Origin: Prevotella sp. E13-27
GTDB lineage: Bacteria > Bacteroidota > Bacteroidia > Bacteroidales > Bacteroidaceae
Direction of reading: 5' to 3'
Length of the DNA stretch: 64,000 nt
NCBI RefSeq assembly: GCF_023217965.1
Contig: NZ_JALPSC010000002.1
Span: 1,302,001-1,366,000 of the forward strand
Each line of letters begins with the position of its first letter. Within the stretch, counting starts at the first letter, position 1. Under the pieces are notes generated by a model, which worked only from the letters and a program-made list of their open reading frames with translations, was not told the origin of the DNA and did no database searches. Shown here one piece after another: positions 18,124-26,732 of the stretch. A program made the translations under genes and the position numbers.

Positions 18124-19365
18124 ATGGAAAAAAACATTACTACAACTGGTGAGGCACTTGCTGCTTCACAGGAGGCAACTCTCGTCATCGAGCAGTTCCT
18201 CAACGAGAACTATCGTTTCCGCAGAAACATTCTGAACGGAAAGGTTGAATTTGCGATTCTGCCCAAGGAAACTGGGGCAAATTTCTCTGGTGCCTCTGAT
18301 GAGGCTGAGTTAATTTACAGGCCGTTGACACAGGCAGCCCTGAACAGCATCGTGATTCGTGCCAAGCGCGAACAGGTGATGGAAAAGGGTAACCCCAAGG
18401 CTGAGATAACGGAGTATGTGCAGTCGGAGGAGATTCCTGAACACAATCCTGTTCAGGACTTTCTTAACAACTTGCCAAAATGGGACGGACAGAACCACAT
18501 AGCACGCATCTTCGCTCGCATTCCAGGCATCACGTCAGAACAGATGAACTACCTGACCATCTGGCTGCGCTCTGCTGTGGCCCACTGGATGCAGATGGAC
18601 ATGCTTCACGGCAACGAGTGCGTACCTACGCTAATCGGTTCACAGGGCTGTGGCAAGACCACCTTCGTGCGCCGTTTGCTGCCTCAGCACTTGCGTCAGT
18701 ACTATCTGGACCACCTGAACCTCTCTAACAAGTTTGACAAGGAGATGGCGCTGACAAACAATCTGCTGGTAAACCTCGATGAGCTCGATGCCATCCGTCC
18801 TTCTCAGCAGTCATCTCTGAAGCAGACGCTAAGCGTGAGCAAGGTTAACGGACGCCCCATCTTCGGGCGTGCCCAGGAGGACCGCACACGCTTTGCCTCG
18901 TTTGTGGCAACCACCAACAATCGTCATCCGCTGAAGGATGCCACAGGCTCGCGTCGCTATATCTGCATCCTGATTCCTGATGGACAGCTGATTGACAACA
19001 CGGGAGATATAGACTATGGTCAGCTCTATGCACAGGTGATATTCGAACTGCTGGAGCAGAAAGCGCCCTACTGGTTCAACAACGACGAGGTAGCTCGCAT
19101 CCAGCAACTTAATCAGGACTACATAGAGAAGAAAGACCTGGGCGAGATGTTTGTGGCCTGCTTCCGGCAGCCTCATGAGGGCGAGATGGTGAAGACGATG
19201 AACTGTGGCGAGATAATCAACATCATGCAAAAGGACTACCCTACTCTTCAGAACACCTTTAGCAACAAAATCAGGCTTGGAAAGGCCATCTCGGCTCTTG
19301 GTTTCAAGCACAAGGAACATTCCCACGTGGCCTATTACGATGTAATACCCATGAAAGCTGCATGA
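18124..19365 (+). CDS. VapE/VirE-family ATPase (D5-like helicase)
   Basis: 413 aa. The core is a superfamily-3-type P-loop ATPase: Walker A in GSQGCGKTTFVRR (about 174-186), Walker B-like LLVNLDELDAI, and VATTNNRHPLKD as sensor region. The N-terminal NPVQDFLNNLPKWDGQNHI is typical of VirE/VapE proteins, and the C-terminus fits the DUF3874-type extension. Such proteins are phage or plasmid replication helicases. No primase domain, integrase or capsid gene is nearby. The gene sits alone between two 157-bp inverted repeats. Confidence 0.88.
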   Translation: MEKNITTTGEALAASQEATLVIEQFLNENYRFRRNILNGKVEFAILPKETGANFSGASDEAELIYRPLTQAALNSIVIRAKREQVMEKGNPKAEITEYVQSEEIPEHNPVQDFLNNLPKWDGQNHIARIFARIPGITSEQMNYLTIWLRSAVAHWMQMDMLHGNECVPTLIGSQGCGKTTFVRRLLPQHLRQYYLDHLNLSNKFDKEMALTNNLLVNLDELDAIRPSQQSSLKQTLSVSKVNGRPIFGRAQEDRTRFASFVATTNNRHPLKDATGSRRYICILIPDGQLIDNTGDIDYGQLYAQVIFELLEQKAPYWFNNDEVARIQQLNQDYIEKKDLGEMFVACFRQPHEGEMVKTMNCGEIINIMQKDYPTLQNTFSNKIRLGKAISALGFKHKEHSHVAYYDVIPMKAA

Positions 19366-19371
19366 GGTGTG

Positions 19372-19528
19372 ACGGGAGGGTTATGGGAGGGATGAAGGGA
19401 GGGATGAAGGGAGGGGTGAAAAACGCGCAATCCCTTTATTCAAAAGGCTTTTAGTCACACGACGGGAGGGATGAGAGATTTTTCAATGACAGTCAATAAA
19501 AATCAGGAAACGTCATGAATTGAGAATT
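19372..19528 (-). repeat. Right 157-bp inverted repeat
   Basis: Reverse complement of the left repeat (17784-17940), with about ten mismatches and one fewer CATCCCTCC-type unit match. It starts within 10 nt of the vapE-like stop codon and ends 17 nt before the DUF6078 start. Confidence 0.85.
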
Positions 19529-19545
19529 GAAAATTGAAAATTACT

Positions 19546-19989
19546 ATGGAAAACAAAGAACTGAAAGCAAAAGACATACCTTGGGGTTATGCCCTGTGTT
19601 TCAACGATGGTTGCAACCGCAAGGATAACTGTATGCACTATCACGCCAGGCTGTTGACTGCTCAGCAGGAACAGTTCACTGGTCAGGCAGTATATCCCAC
19701 CGCCTGGCAGAATGGCGAGTGCCGCTGCTACTGCGAGAAGAAGCTGGTACGAAAGGCTTGGGGATTCAGTCATCTGTATGACAATGTGCCTAAACAAAAG
19801 ATAGCGGAGGCTCGTAAATGCGTGCGCTCATACTTTAGCGCAGGCATGGGCCCCTACTATCGTGTTCATCATGGCGAGAACATGCTCACGCCCAAGCAAC
19901 AGGACGACATCATGCAAATCCTCGCCCGCTTCGGCAGTACCGATGGCATCCGCTTCGACCACTACGAAACAGACTGGGCCTTCGAATGA
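19546..19989 (+). CDS. DUF6078 family protein
   Basis: 147 aa from the second ATG. It is Cys/His-rich near the N-terminus (CFNDGCNRKDNCMHYHARL, then CRCYCEKK), which suggests a metal-binding knuckle, and has a conserved C-terminal region (RVHHGENMLTPKQQDDI). This matches DUF6078, a Bacteroidales family of unknown function. It lies just outside the right inverted repeat of the vapE-like element. Confidence 0.75.
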   Translation: MENKELKAKDIPWGYALCFNDGCNRKDNCMHYHARLLTAQQEQFTGQAVYPTAWQNGECRCYCEKKLVRKAWGFSHLYDNVPKQKIAEARKCVRSYFSAGMGPYYRVHHGENMLTPKQQDDIMQILARFGSTDGIRFDHYETDWAFE

Positions 19990-20013
19990 CAGATCATTCC
20001 CAACCCTTAAACT

Positions 20014-20061
20014 CAAAGCGAGCTACTGTTCATCAGCGGCTCGCTTTGTGCTATTCTTTTT
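20014..20061 (+). terminator. Hairpin after the DUF6078 gene
   Basis: CAAAGCGAGC and GCTCGCTTTG form a perfect 10-bp stem with a 15-nt loop, followed by TGCTATTCTTTTTT. It lies between convergent genes. Confidence 0.7.
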
Positions 20062-20406
20062 TACTATAAGTTCTGTTCTTATTGCCTCCATGTGGTTCTA
20101 AGTAGCCATACTCAGTAAGCTGGCGCAGATACCGTTTGGCCGTAGTAGAATTAAAACCAAAGTTACTGACTATTTGTTCTGTGGTAAGTTCGTCCTTATC
20201 AGCCACAAATTCCAGAATATCGACCAGTTTCTCTGCCAAAGAAGGCTTTATCGACCATTTATCGACCATTTTCTTCTGCAAATCCTGTTTATCGACCATT
20301 TTCTCACTAGTGGATTCAATATAATGGTCGATATCTGCTCTGATATACCCAGTTCCTTATGTTGCTGGAGTAATTGTAACAATATATCTTTATCTCCTTT
20401 TGTCAT
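20051..20406 (-). pseudogene. Collapsed Fic-family gene
   Basis: The minus strand starts MTKGDKDILLQLLQQHKELG, the usual start of a Bacteroidales Fic AMP-transferase. After about 24 codons the frame jumps, and the rest (DIDHYIESTSEKMVDKQDL ... RYLRQLTEYGYLEPHGG) is the C-terminal winged-helix part of such proteins. The whole Fic core with HPFxxGNGR is missing. So a deletion of several hundred bases plus a frameshift has destroyed the gene. The 82-aa winged-helix ORF (20051-20299) may still be translated. Family assignment of the N-terminus rests on recall of the family pattern. Confidence 0.6.
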
Positions 20407-20506
20407 ATTTTGTTTGCAAAGATACACCTTTTTTTATTAATATCGTATGCAAAAAACGAAAATGTTACGTTCCCAAGAATAGTTTATTTTCATCGTCCCT
20501 CTTTCT

Positions 20507-20570
20507 GATGACACGGTGCTTGTCCCTAATGACAATATACGTGTCAGCGGAACTGTCCCTTCTATATCAC
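20507..20570. repeat. REP-like sequence, copy 1
   Basis: Contains GATGACACGGTGCTTGTCCC and further partial copies (GTGTCAGCGGAACTGTCCC). A close match (GGTGACACGGTGCCTGTCCC) occurs at 23853. The word resembles REP sequences mobilised by RAYT transposases, but no such transposase is in the window. Confidence 0.45.
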
Positions 20571-20594
20571 CTGTGGCAACTTTCTGCATCAAAA

Positions 20595-20626
20595 TTTGGA
20601 AGTCTCAGAAATTGTTTGTATCTTTG
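20595..20626 (+). promoter_or_regulatory. Promoter of the MNT/HEPN pair
   Basis: TTTG (20595-20598), a 20-nt spacer and TATCTTTG (20619-20626) followed by C. The ATG is 21 nt downstream. Confidence 0.65.
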
Positions 20627-20647
20627 CCTGCAAGAAGAACGATTACT

Positions 20648-20959
20648 ATGGACAAGAAGATCATTGAAAACATCAAAAAGACACTTGACGCGAATCTGCC
20701 CAAGCAGGCTACGGCAATGCTTTATGGTTCGCAAGCTCGCGGTGATGCCCGTCAGGAATCGGATTGGGACATACTGATAGTTCTCGACAAAGACAGGCTG
20801 ACCCCTGAGGATTACGACACCATTACCTATCCACTGACCAAACTCGGTTGGGATATGGGTGCCGAAATCAACCCCATCATGTATACCAAGAAAGAATGGG
20901 AGGCCAGCCGTATCACTCCGTTCTATCACAACGTAATAGAAGATGCCATTGCCCTATGA
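20648..20959 (+). CDS. MNT-type nucleotidyltransferase (antitoxin)
   Basis: 103 aa minimal nucleotidyltransferase with the GSQARGDARQESDWDIL motif (GS then DxD), typical of MntA antitoxins that modify or neutralise a HEPN toxin. The ATG at 20648 was chosen because the promoter is just upstream; a longer frame to 20516 would need translation from before the promoter. Its stop overlaps the start of the HEPN gene, so the two are translationally coupled. Confidence 0.88.
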   Translation: MDKKIIENIKKTLDANLPKQATAMLYGSQARGDARQESDWDILIVLDKDRLTPEDYDTITYPLTKLGWDMGAEINPIMYTKKEWEASRITPFYHNVIEDAIAL

Positions 20960-21354
20960 GTTTGAATGATGAAGAGAGAAAAACTTTGGTAAAGCTCCAG
21001 ATGGAAAAAGCCAACCGCTTTTTAGATCAGGCGGAAATGGTGAGAGGTTTGCAACAGTGGGATTTGGCTGCGAACCGCTACTATTATGCGTGTTTCCATG
21101 CTGTTCAGGGCTTGTTTATTCATCATGGACTGGCTAGTAAGAGGCATACCGGTATGTTGAGCCAGTTCGGACTACACTTCATCAAAACAGGTATTATAGA
21201 AGATAGACTGGGTGGGTTTCTAACCCGAATGGAGCAACTGAGAGAAAAGGGAGATTACAACTGTTTCTTTTCAATCAACGAAGAAGAACTGAGCACAATC
21301 GTGGAACCTGCCTATGAGTTAGTTAAGGTAATAGCTGAGCTAATTCAGCAATAA
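20956..21354 (+). CDS. HEPN domain protein (toxin of MNT/HEPN pair)
   Basis: 132 aa, all-helical HEPN domain. It carries RYYYACFH, matching the Rx4-6H catalytic motif of HEPN ribonucleases, so it is plausibly active. Together with the overlapping nucleotidyltransferase gene it makes a standard type VII-like HEPN/MNT toxin-antitoxin module, often linked to plasmid or phage defence. Start at 20956 overlaps the upstream stop by 4 nt. Confidence 0.87.
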   Translation: MSLNDEERKTLVKLQMEKANRFLDQAEMVRGLQQWDLAANRYYYACFHAVQGLFIHHGLASKRHTGMLSQFGLHFIKTGIIEDRLGGFLTRMEQLREKGDYNCFFSINEEELSTIVEPAYELVKVIAELIQQ

Positions 21355-21632
21355 GATAAATGTTGAACCCTTAAAACCACAGATGCCTATGGGCAAAGAA
21401 TGAAATAACTGAAAATAAGGACATATAGGATGAATATCCACTTTTAGATTCTTGTTTCTGAAAATCGGCAAAATTGACAGAATGTAGCAAGGACTGAAGT
21501 AGGAGTTCACGCCGTTCGGCGTGGGCATTTACTCGTTTAAGCTACATAGGTGTTTGCCGATACCTCAGAAACGTAGACGAAGTAAATTGTCCACGTTTTC
21601 TTTTTGTGTGTATTGAAATAACCTAAAACTAT
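21355..21632. other. Intergenic region with a GC hairpin
   Basis: 278 bp without a gene. It holds a perfect short hairpin CACGCCGTTCGGCGTG (21508-21523), followed by a stretch that runs up to the BspA-like gene. It may be the leader of that gene or a dispersed repeat. No clear TAnnTTTG box is visible. Confidence 0.4.
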
Positions 21633-22973
21633 ATGATTATGAAGAAACAACTGCTTTTACTTGTTGTATTGATATTACCATTGATAGCAAGTGCAGATGC
21701 TGTTGAAATCAATGGCATCTATTACAATCTATATACTGATTTTAATGTTGCAGAAGTAACGAGTAATCCTAATAAATATACGGGGAGTATAGTTATTCCG
21801 GAGTCTGTTAATTATAATAATGTTACTTATAGCGTTATGAGTATAGGTAATGAAGCATTCGATAATTGTTCTGATCTTACCTCTATCACTATTGGTAGTA
21901 GTGTGACGAGCATTGGCAATCAGGCTTTCGACGGCTGCTCTAAGCTTACCTCCATCAAGATCCCCAACAGTGTGACGACCATCGGCGATGCAGCTTTCAA
22001 TGAATGCTTTGGACTTTATTCTATAAAGGTTGAAGCTGGTAATGCTATATACGATTCTCGCGATAACTGCAATGCTATTATAGAAACGGCAAGTAACACA
22101 TTACTATACGGTTGTAAAAATACGCGTATACTCAGTAGTGTAACAAGTATTGGTGATCGAGCTTTCTATTTTTGTAGAGGTCTCACCACGGTCATCATCC
22201 CCAATAGTGTGAAGAGTATTGGAGAAAGTGCATTTAATTGCTGCTTTGGCCTCAAAACAATCACCATAGGCAACAGCGTGACAAGTATAGGAGATGATGC
22301 TTTCTTTTATTGCTATAACCTTACTTCTGTCATCATCCCCAATAGTGTGAAAAGCATAGGCAAAAATGCTTTCGCTAAATGCTCTAGACTTAACGCCGTC
22401 ACTATCGGGAATAGTGTGACGAGTATTGGTAGTTTTGCTTTCGATGATTGTACTGACCTTATGTCTGTCACTATCGGCAATAGTGTGACGACTATTGGCA
22501 GTTATGCTTTTAGTAATTGTCCTCACCTGACCTCCATTACCATCCCCAACAGCGTGAAGAGTATTGGCTATCATGCTTTCGATGGTTGTACTTTCCTTAA
22601 GTCCGTTTTAATTAGCAGCGGCGTAACAAGTCTTGGATATAATTCTTTCGATGGAGTAGATATCCCCATCATTATTTCGCTTATAGAGAATCCATTTGGA
22701 ATATATGGTAAAGGATCAAGTAAAAGAGTCTTTACATTTGGCACATTCGATTATGCTACGCTGTATGTACCCAATGGTACTATTGATAAATATAAGGCAA
22801 CAGAGGGTTGGATGGACTTTGTTCATATTGAGGAAGGTAATCCCACTGGAATCAATGATGTTGAGAATGCCCAAAACAGTAACACCACTATTTACGACAT
22901 GAATGGTGTTCACCTGCCAGAGACCAGAAAAGGTATTAATATCGTAAATGGCAAGAAGGTGATAGTTAAATAG
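21633..22973 (+). CDS. BspA-type leucine-rich-repeat surface protein
   Basis: 446 aa. An N-terminal signal peptide (LLLLVVLILPLIASADA) is followed by about eleven LRR_5 units of about 23 residues with the consensus LTSVTIPNSVTSIGxxAF. The C-terminal 40 residues (GINDVEN, IYDMNGVHL, GINIVNGKKVIVK) form the usual Prevotella/Bacteroides C-terminal sorting-type motif. BspA-like proteins are surface adhesins that bind host proteins or other bacteria. The repeat DNA makes it a place for copy-number change by recombination. Confidence 0.9.
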   Translation: MIMKKQLLLLVVLILPLIASADAVEINGIYYNLYTDFNVAEVTSNPNKYTGSIVIPESVNYNNVTYSVMSIGNEAFDNCSDLTSITIGSSVTSIGNQAFDGCSKLTSIKIPNSVTTIGDAAFNECFGLYSIKVEAGNAIYDSRDNCNAIIETASNTLLYGCKNTRILSSVTSIGDRAFYFCRGLTTVIIPNSVKSIGESAFNCCFGLKTITIGNSVTSIGDDAFFYCYNLTSVIIPNSVKSIGKNAFAKCSRLNAVTIGNSVTSIGSFAFDDCTDLMSVTIGNSVTTIGSYAFSNCPHLTSITIPNSVKSIGYHAFDGCTFLKSVLISSGVTSLGYNSFDGVDIPIIISLIENPFGIYGKGSSKRVFTFGTFDYATLYVPNGTIDKYKATEGWMDFVHIEEGNPTGINDVENAQNSNTTIYDMNGVHLPETRKGINIVNGKKVIVK

Positions 22974-23066
22974 TACGTACTTAGAGGTGAGTGACATTAC
23001 GATATTTGAAGAGAGTTTCAAGAAGGAAGAAAAGGAGTAAACAAATCAATTAAAAATAATTTAGTT

Positions 23067-23675
23067 ATGAAACATGTACGTTTTGAACCATGGAAAGGTG
23101 AAAATTACCTGACGAGTGGTTTTAATGGGAAAAAGGTTCTGGTTATTGGAGAAAGTTTTTACTGCTCAGAGGAAGAAGCAGTCCCCACTTTGACTAAAAA
23201 AGTAATAACTGACTATCTTGCAATCAGGAATGGTGAGTTTTGCGAAAATAAAGGTGAATGGACTAACACATATTTGAAATTCGAACGTTCCCTTGAAGGT
23301 AAAGAGACTTACCCAGAAGATAGTCAGAGGATATGGAATTCCATAGCTTTCTATAATTATCTTCAAGTTCCAATGTCTGGAGCCAGAGAATCAGGTTCTG
23401 CAATCGACTACAAAAATGCAGAGAATGCATTTTTTGAAGTAATTAATGATTTGCAGCCAGACTTAATCATCGTATGGGGAGTTGGTAAGTTATTTAACAA
23501 TTTGCCAGAGGACAGATGGACATGGGGTGATCTGTTGAAAGTAGATGGATGGGAAATTAAAAACGGTTATTATCAATTGGAAAATGATAAACAAGTTCGC
23601 TGTATTGCCGTATATCATCCATCTACTGGTTATCAATGGGATTGGTGGCATAAAGTGATAAAGGGTGAATTATAA
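23067..23675 (+). CDS. UDG-fold family protein, function unknown
   Basis: 202 aa. The N-terminal strand GKKVLVIGESFYC, the middle LQPDLIIVWGVGK and the C-terminal AVYHPSTGY have the layout of the uracil-DNA glycosylase superfamily (active-site strand, central strand, HPS loop). The usual catalytic Asp is not evident, so this could be a divergent member with another role. It stands alone between the BspA-like gene and an IS3 remnant. Confidence 0.55.
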   Translation: MKHVRFEPWKGENYLTSGFNGKKVLVIGESFYCSEEEAVPTLTKKVITDYLAIRNGEFCENKGEWTNTYLKFERSLEGKETYPEDSQRIWNSIAFYNYLQVPMSGARESGSAIDYKNAENAFFEVINDLQPDLIIVWGVGKLFNNLPEDRWTWGDLLKVDGWEIKNGYYQLENDKQVRCIAVYHPSTGYQWDWWHKVIKGEL

Positions 23676-23760
23676 TAAAAGAAATCAAGAATGTCTTTTA
23701 TTGATTGATACGAAGAAGCATAGAATCGGGATTGGAGAATCACAGGGACAGGTTTTGAAG

Positions 23761-23850
23761 TGAACCCAGAAAGTTGGACACAACTGAAAGGTTCAAATGA
23801 AAAAGGAATTTAGTTTAGAAGAAAAGATGTCCGCAATTGGGTTAGTATTC
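23761..23850 (+). mobile_element. IS3-family element remnant (left end)
   Basis: TGAACCCAGAAAGTTGGACA looks like an IS3-type terminal repeat, and 36 nt in an ATG opens MKKEFSLEEKMSAIGLVF, which resembles the start of an IS3 orfA. The sequence then changes abruptly into a REP-like sequence, so only about 90 bp remain. Confidence 0.6.
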
Positions 23851-23851
23851 C

Positions 23852-23889
23852 TGGTGACACGGTGCCTGTCCCTGATGACAACTGTCAGG
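23852..23889. repeat. REP-like sequence, copy 2
   Basis: GGTGACACGGTGCCTGTCCC followed by TGATGACAACTGTCA; near-identical to the copy at 20507. It sits exactly where the IS3 remnant stops. Confidence 0.45.
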
Positions 23890-23962
23890 AATGCCACAAT
23901 AAAAATTTGAAAGAATTGACGCATCATCAATTCTTTCAAATAATAAGTCTATATGTTCTTCG

Positions 23963-24127
23963 TTATTTCCAGACTGCATTGTACTTTCGTGACACTTTTT
24001 CTGAACGAAGAACACTTTCTTTTTCCGACTGATTCAAATTGCCTGTACGAGCACGAACCAGCGCTTCACGAAGTTCTTTCGCAAATTGACCCGTGATGGG
24101 CTTTCTGGGTGACTCAATTCCTAACAT
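23963..24127 (-). CDS. Small basic protein, hypothetical
   Basis: 54 aa from the ATG at 24127 (MLGIESPRKPITGQFAKELR ... SRKYNAVWK), basic and probably helical. A TATCTTTG box at 24155-24162 places the RNA start near 24148, which supports this start rather than an upstream one. No family recognised. Confidence 0.45.
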   Translation of the reverse strand: MLGIESPRKPITGQFAKELREALVRARTGNLNQSEKESVLRSEKVSRKYNAVWK

Positions 24128-24154
24128 AATTGTATCAGTATTTATTTCTCGATG

Positions 24155-24162
24155 CAAAGATA
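24155..24162 (-). promoter_or_regulatory. -7 box of the small basic gene
   Basis: TATCTTTG followed by C on the minus strand, 28 nt upstream of the ATG at 24127. Confidence 0.5.
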
Positions 24163-24209
24163 TGAACTATCCTGATTATTTCCAAATATTTTTCGAAAAA
24201 TCTTGCCGT

Positions 24210-24935
24210 TCACTCGTAATCGTCGATGACCGAATTGATGAAGTCCATCATGGGCTTGGCGGTTTTGAACATGGATTCAATCTCGTCAAGCCATTTATCG
24301 CCTTGGTAGAAGTCATCAGACACCTGATGCCAACAGCAGTAGTCCTTCATTCGCAGATACTCGATATGCACCCAGTCGCGAGGGAATCCCGATGGACAGC
24401 TCTTCAGTTTTTCCAGTCCAAAACCTTGTGGCTGATCCCACGAGGAGACATCAGTAGGTGTCTTGAAGCTACTGGCTTGCGGACTTCCGAAATACTTCTG
24501 GAACATCTTGTTCTCCACGCATTTAAGCCACTCGTCGGTATTGGCCATAATCTCATTTCGGCATGAGGTAAGGATATTTGTGGGCAACCAATAGTTGCCA
24601 CAGGCCACCATGCAATGGCCTGGTTCCAGGTGCAGATAATAGCCCCCATGTAGTGCCTTCTTGCCGTGAGCAGCGATATAAGCCCCCAAGTGGTTCTTAT
24701 AGGGCGACTTGTCGTTCGAGAATCGCGTGTCGCGATTGAAGCGGTAGGTGCAGTCCTTCACTCTCAGATGAGCAATCGACGGGTCGAAGCCGGCAATTCT
24801 TCCAATAGCCAGTTTCACCCCCTCCTCGAAGTCGGCCCTAATGGTGTCATACTCTGCCTTATTGGCCAAGTACCAGTCGCGGTTGTTGTTGGTCATCAAC
24901 TGTTTCAGGTAATTCAATATTCGTTTTGCATCCAT
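24210..24935 (-). CDS. DUF2461 family protein
   Basis: 241 aa, full length for DUF2461. Typical features are NNRDWYLANKAEYD at the N-terminus, YRFNRDTRFSNDKSPYKNHLG in the centre and GGYYLHLEPGHCMVACG. The family is widespread in Bacteroidetes and actinobacteria and its function is unknown. It follows the GtrA gene by 35 nt and is probably co-transcribed with it. Confidence 0.9.
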   Translation of the reverse strand: MDAKRILNYLKQLMTNNNRDWYLANKAEYDTIRADFEEGVKLAIGRIAGFDPSIAHLRVKDCTYRFNRDTRFSNDKSPYKNHLGAYIAAHGKKALHGGYYLHLEPGHCMVACGNYWLPTNILTSCRNEIMANTDEWLKCVENKMFQKYFGSPQASSFKTPTDVSSWDQPQGFGLEKLKSCPSGFPRDWVHIEYLRMKDYCCWHQVSDDFYQGDKWLDEIESMFKTAKPMMDFINSVIDDYE

Positions 24936-24970
24936 AATTAAAAATACTGAAGTGATAACTATCTCAATGA

Positions 24971-25354
24971 CTACTGCTTTTTAAAGTGTTTGAAAACAAA
25001 ACGTACCATGATGAAATTGGCTGGTACGGCGATGGCTAAAACAGCCAATGGGGCTACCGCACGGCTGAATCCCATCCACAGGAAGAAATTAAACAGCACG
25101 ATATGTAGCAGGTAGTTAACAGCATGGGCGCCGCCAAAACCAATACCGTTGCAGACAGAGGCTTTTTCGCGGAAGGTGAAGTGGGCCGACAGATAGTAGT
25201 TAACTAAGAAACCAACGATATAGCCTACGGTATAAGCGATGTTTACCTCGATAAAGATCTGCAGCAACCAGTACACACCGTAGTGGATAGCGGCGGCAAT
25301 GGTGCCCACGATACCAAAGCGAACAAGCTGGCCAAATGTTTCCTTTTTATCCAT
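24971..25354 (-). CDS. GtrA family membrane protein
   Basis: 127 aa from the ATG at 25354, with four hydrophobic segments in the GtrA/DPMS3 layout (FGIVGTIAAAIHYGVYWLL, NIAYTVGYIVGFLVNYYLS and two more). GtrA-like proteins help flip lipid-linked sugars across the inner membrane or assist cell-surface polysaccharide synthesis. The ORF extends to 25414, but the promoter at 25373-25380 supports the shorter start. Confidence 0.88.
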   Translation of the reverse strand: MDKKETFGQLVRFGIVGTIAAAIHYGVYWLLQIFIEVNIAYTVGYIVGFLVNYYLSAHFTFREKASVCNGIGFGGAHAVNYLLHIVLFNFFLWMGFSRAVAPLAVLAIAVPANFIMVRFVFKHFKKQ

Positions 25355-25372
25355 GAACCTGAAATTATGTTG

Positions 25373-25380
25373 CAAAGATA
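25373..25380 (-). promoter_or_regulatory. -7 box of the GtrA-DUF2461 operon
   Basis: TATCTTTG followed by C on the minus strand, 19 nt upstream of the ATG at 25354. Confidence 0.6.
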
Positions 25381-25396
25381 CAAAAATTCGGTATAA

Positions 25397-25852
25397 TTGT
25401 GTAACTTCGCACACAAATTTGTAGAGAAACTAAGTAAGATGACTGGTCGCCACTTCCGTCTGCCCACCGAAACGGAATGGGAATATGCTGCCCGAGGAGG
25501 ACAGAAGTCGAAAGGCTACATGTACGCAGGTGCAAACGACACAGCATTGGTAGCTTGGCAATATACCGACAGTTTGTCGTCCCATCATATGCCTGTAGCC
25601 ACCAAACGCCCTAATGAATTAGGGCTATACGCCATGAGCGGTAACGTGTGGGAGTGGTGCGATACGCCTTATGCACCCTGTGCCAACGACCAAGGAACCT
25701 GATTCACACGGTTTATTCGTAGCCGTTTTAAAGTTGTTCGTGGTAGCGGATTCAGAGGCTATGCCCGCTATGCCAGAGTTTCAAATCGCTATGCCATTGC
25801 CGCTTGGCATAATGACCATACGGTAGGACTGAGGCTTGTGATGCAAAAATAA
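25397..25852 (+). pseudogene. Broken FGE-sulfatase (SUMF1) domain gene
   Basis: The reading frame shows a formylglycine-generating-enzyme-like domain: MTGRHFRLPTETEWEYAARG, LGLYAMSGNVWEWC, then an in-frame TGA (25700-25702), then FKVVRGSGF and the C-terminal TVGLRLVMQK up to a TAA at 25850. The first half of the domain is missing. So it is a 5'-truncated copy with one internal stop. It lies against the GtrA promoter, and nothing indicates expression. Confidence 0.8.
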
Positions 25853-25893
25853 AATGACGGTTAAACGAATTGGCCAATCAAAGTGTCATCTTT

Positions 25894-26697
25894 TTAATTC
25901 TTTTCCGTCATGTATTTCCAATAGCGACGAGGCATGTCCTGCAACTGCTTGCGGGGATTCATGCGCTCCTTGATGCAGATAGCCTTAAAATAGGTGCGCC
26001 AAAGTTCCTGGAACAACTGGTCGTTGTCGCTGAGCATGTTTGCATCAAGTTTTCCATTCGATAAATCAAACGGCACAGTAGCCTCGTCCTCGAAGGTGAC
26101 GCGGACGGGCGCATTACTCCCCTCTCCCTCTGGAGAGGGGCCGGGGGTGAGGCTATAATAGTACCCATAATGCCGCTTCGCATCGTATATCAGCCACGGC
26201 TGGTCGTTGAAGCGGTCCTGGAAATGGTCGATGATGATGGGCAGCACGTTATGGTCGGGCGATACGACAGCCAGATAAGTGCCATCCTTCGCCTTCTGAA
26301 AACGAATAAACTGCTTCATCCTCAGTTGTTCATGCAGCACGCGTCGGGCGATATTTGTCACAGCCAACACATCAGTATCAGCGAAATTCCGTGATATATC
26401 GCCCTGACGAAAGACCTTACATATATATTGGAACAACGGCGTGTTCAGTTTCCTCAGCTCTGACAGCCAACTGACAGAGATCAGTCGCAGGGCCTCGCGA
26501 CTGAGTTTCTTCTCCAACCCTGCCCACACCCGTCGTGCCTTTTCCTCGTCAGTCGTCACATGATAGGTCCGTTCACAGAACAGCGGCAACGCATCGCCCT
26601 CAGCCAGCAGTTGCTCTGGTTGTTCCTTCATATAGAAAGCATCGAACACCGCCGTCAGCAGTCCGTCCATCGTTCCATCAAACACATATACCGTCAT
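25894..26697 (-). CDS. TIGR03915 putative DNA repair protein
   Basis: 267 aa from the ATG at 26697 (MTVYVFDGTMDGLLTAVFDA), the usual start of this family; the frame extends upstream into the SplB-like gene region but without family similarity. TIGR03915 proteins are encoded beside SplB-like radical SAM proteins and are thought to act in DNA repair or modification. The C-terminal NPRKQLQDMPRRYWKYM is conserved. Residues about 182-197 (SLTPGPSPEGEGS) are an in-frame insertion of a palindromic repeat. Confidence 0.85.
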   Translation of the reverse strand: MTVYVFDGTMDGLLTAVFDAFYMKEQPEQLLAEGDALPLFCERTYHVTTDEEKARRVWAGLEKKLSREALRLISVSWLSELRKLNTPLFQYICKVFRQGDISRNFADTDVLAVTNIARRVLHEQLRMKQFIRFQKAKDGTYLAVVSPDHNVLPIIIDHFQDRFNDQPWLIYDAKRHYGYYYSLTPGPSPEGEGSNAPVRVTFEDEATVPFDLSNGKLDANMLSDNDQLFQELWRTYFKAICIKERMNPRKQLQDMPRRYWKYMTEKN

Positions 26698-26732
26698 CGC
26701 ATCAATTCGTGTAATCCGTGAAATTCGTTGTC

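Noticed and set aside
22104-22574. Minus-strand ORF with repeated HTI units
   Set aside because: It is the mirror of the leucine-rich repeats of the BspA-like gene.
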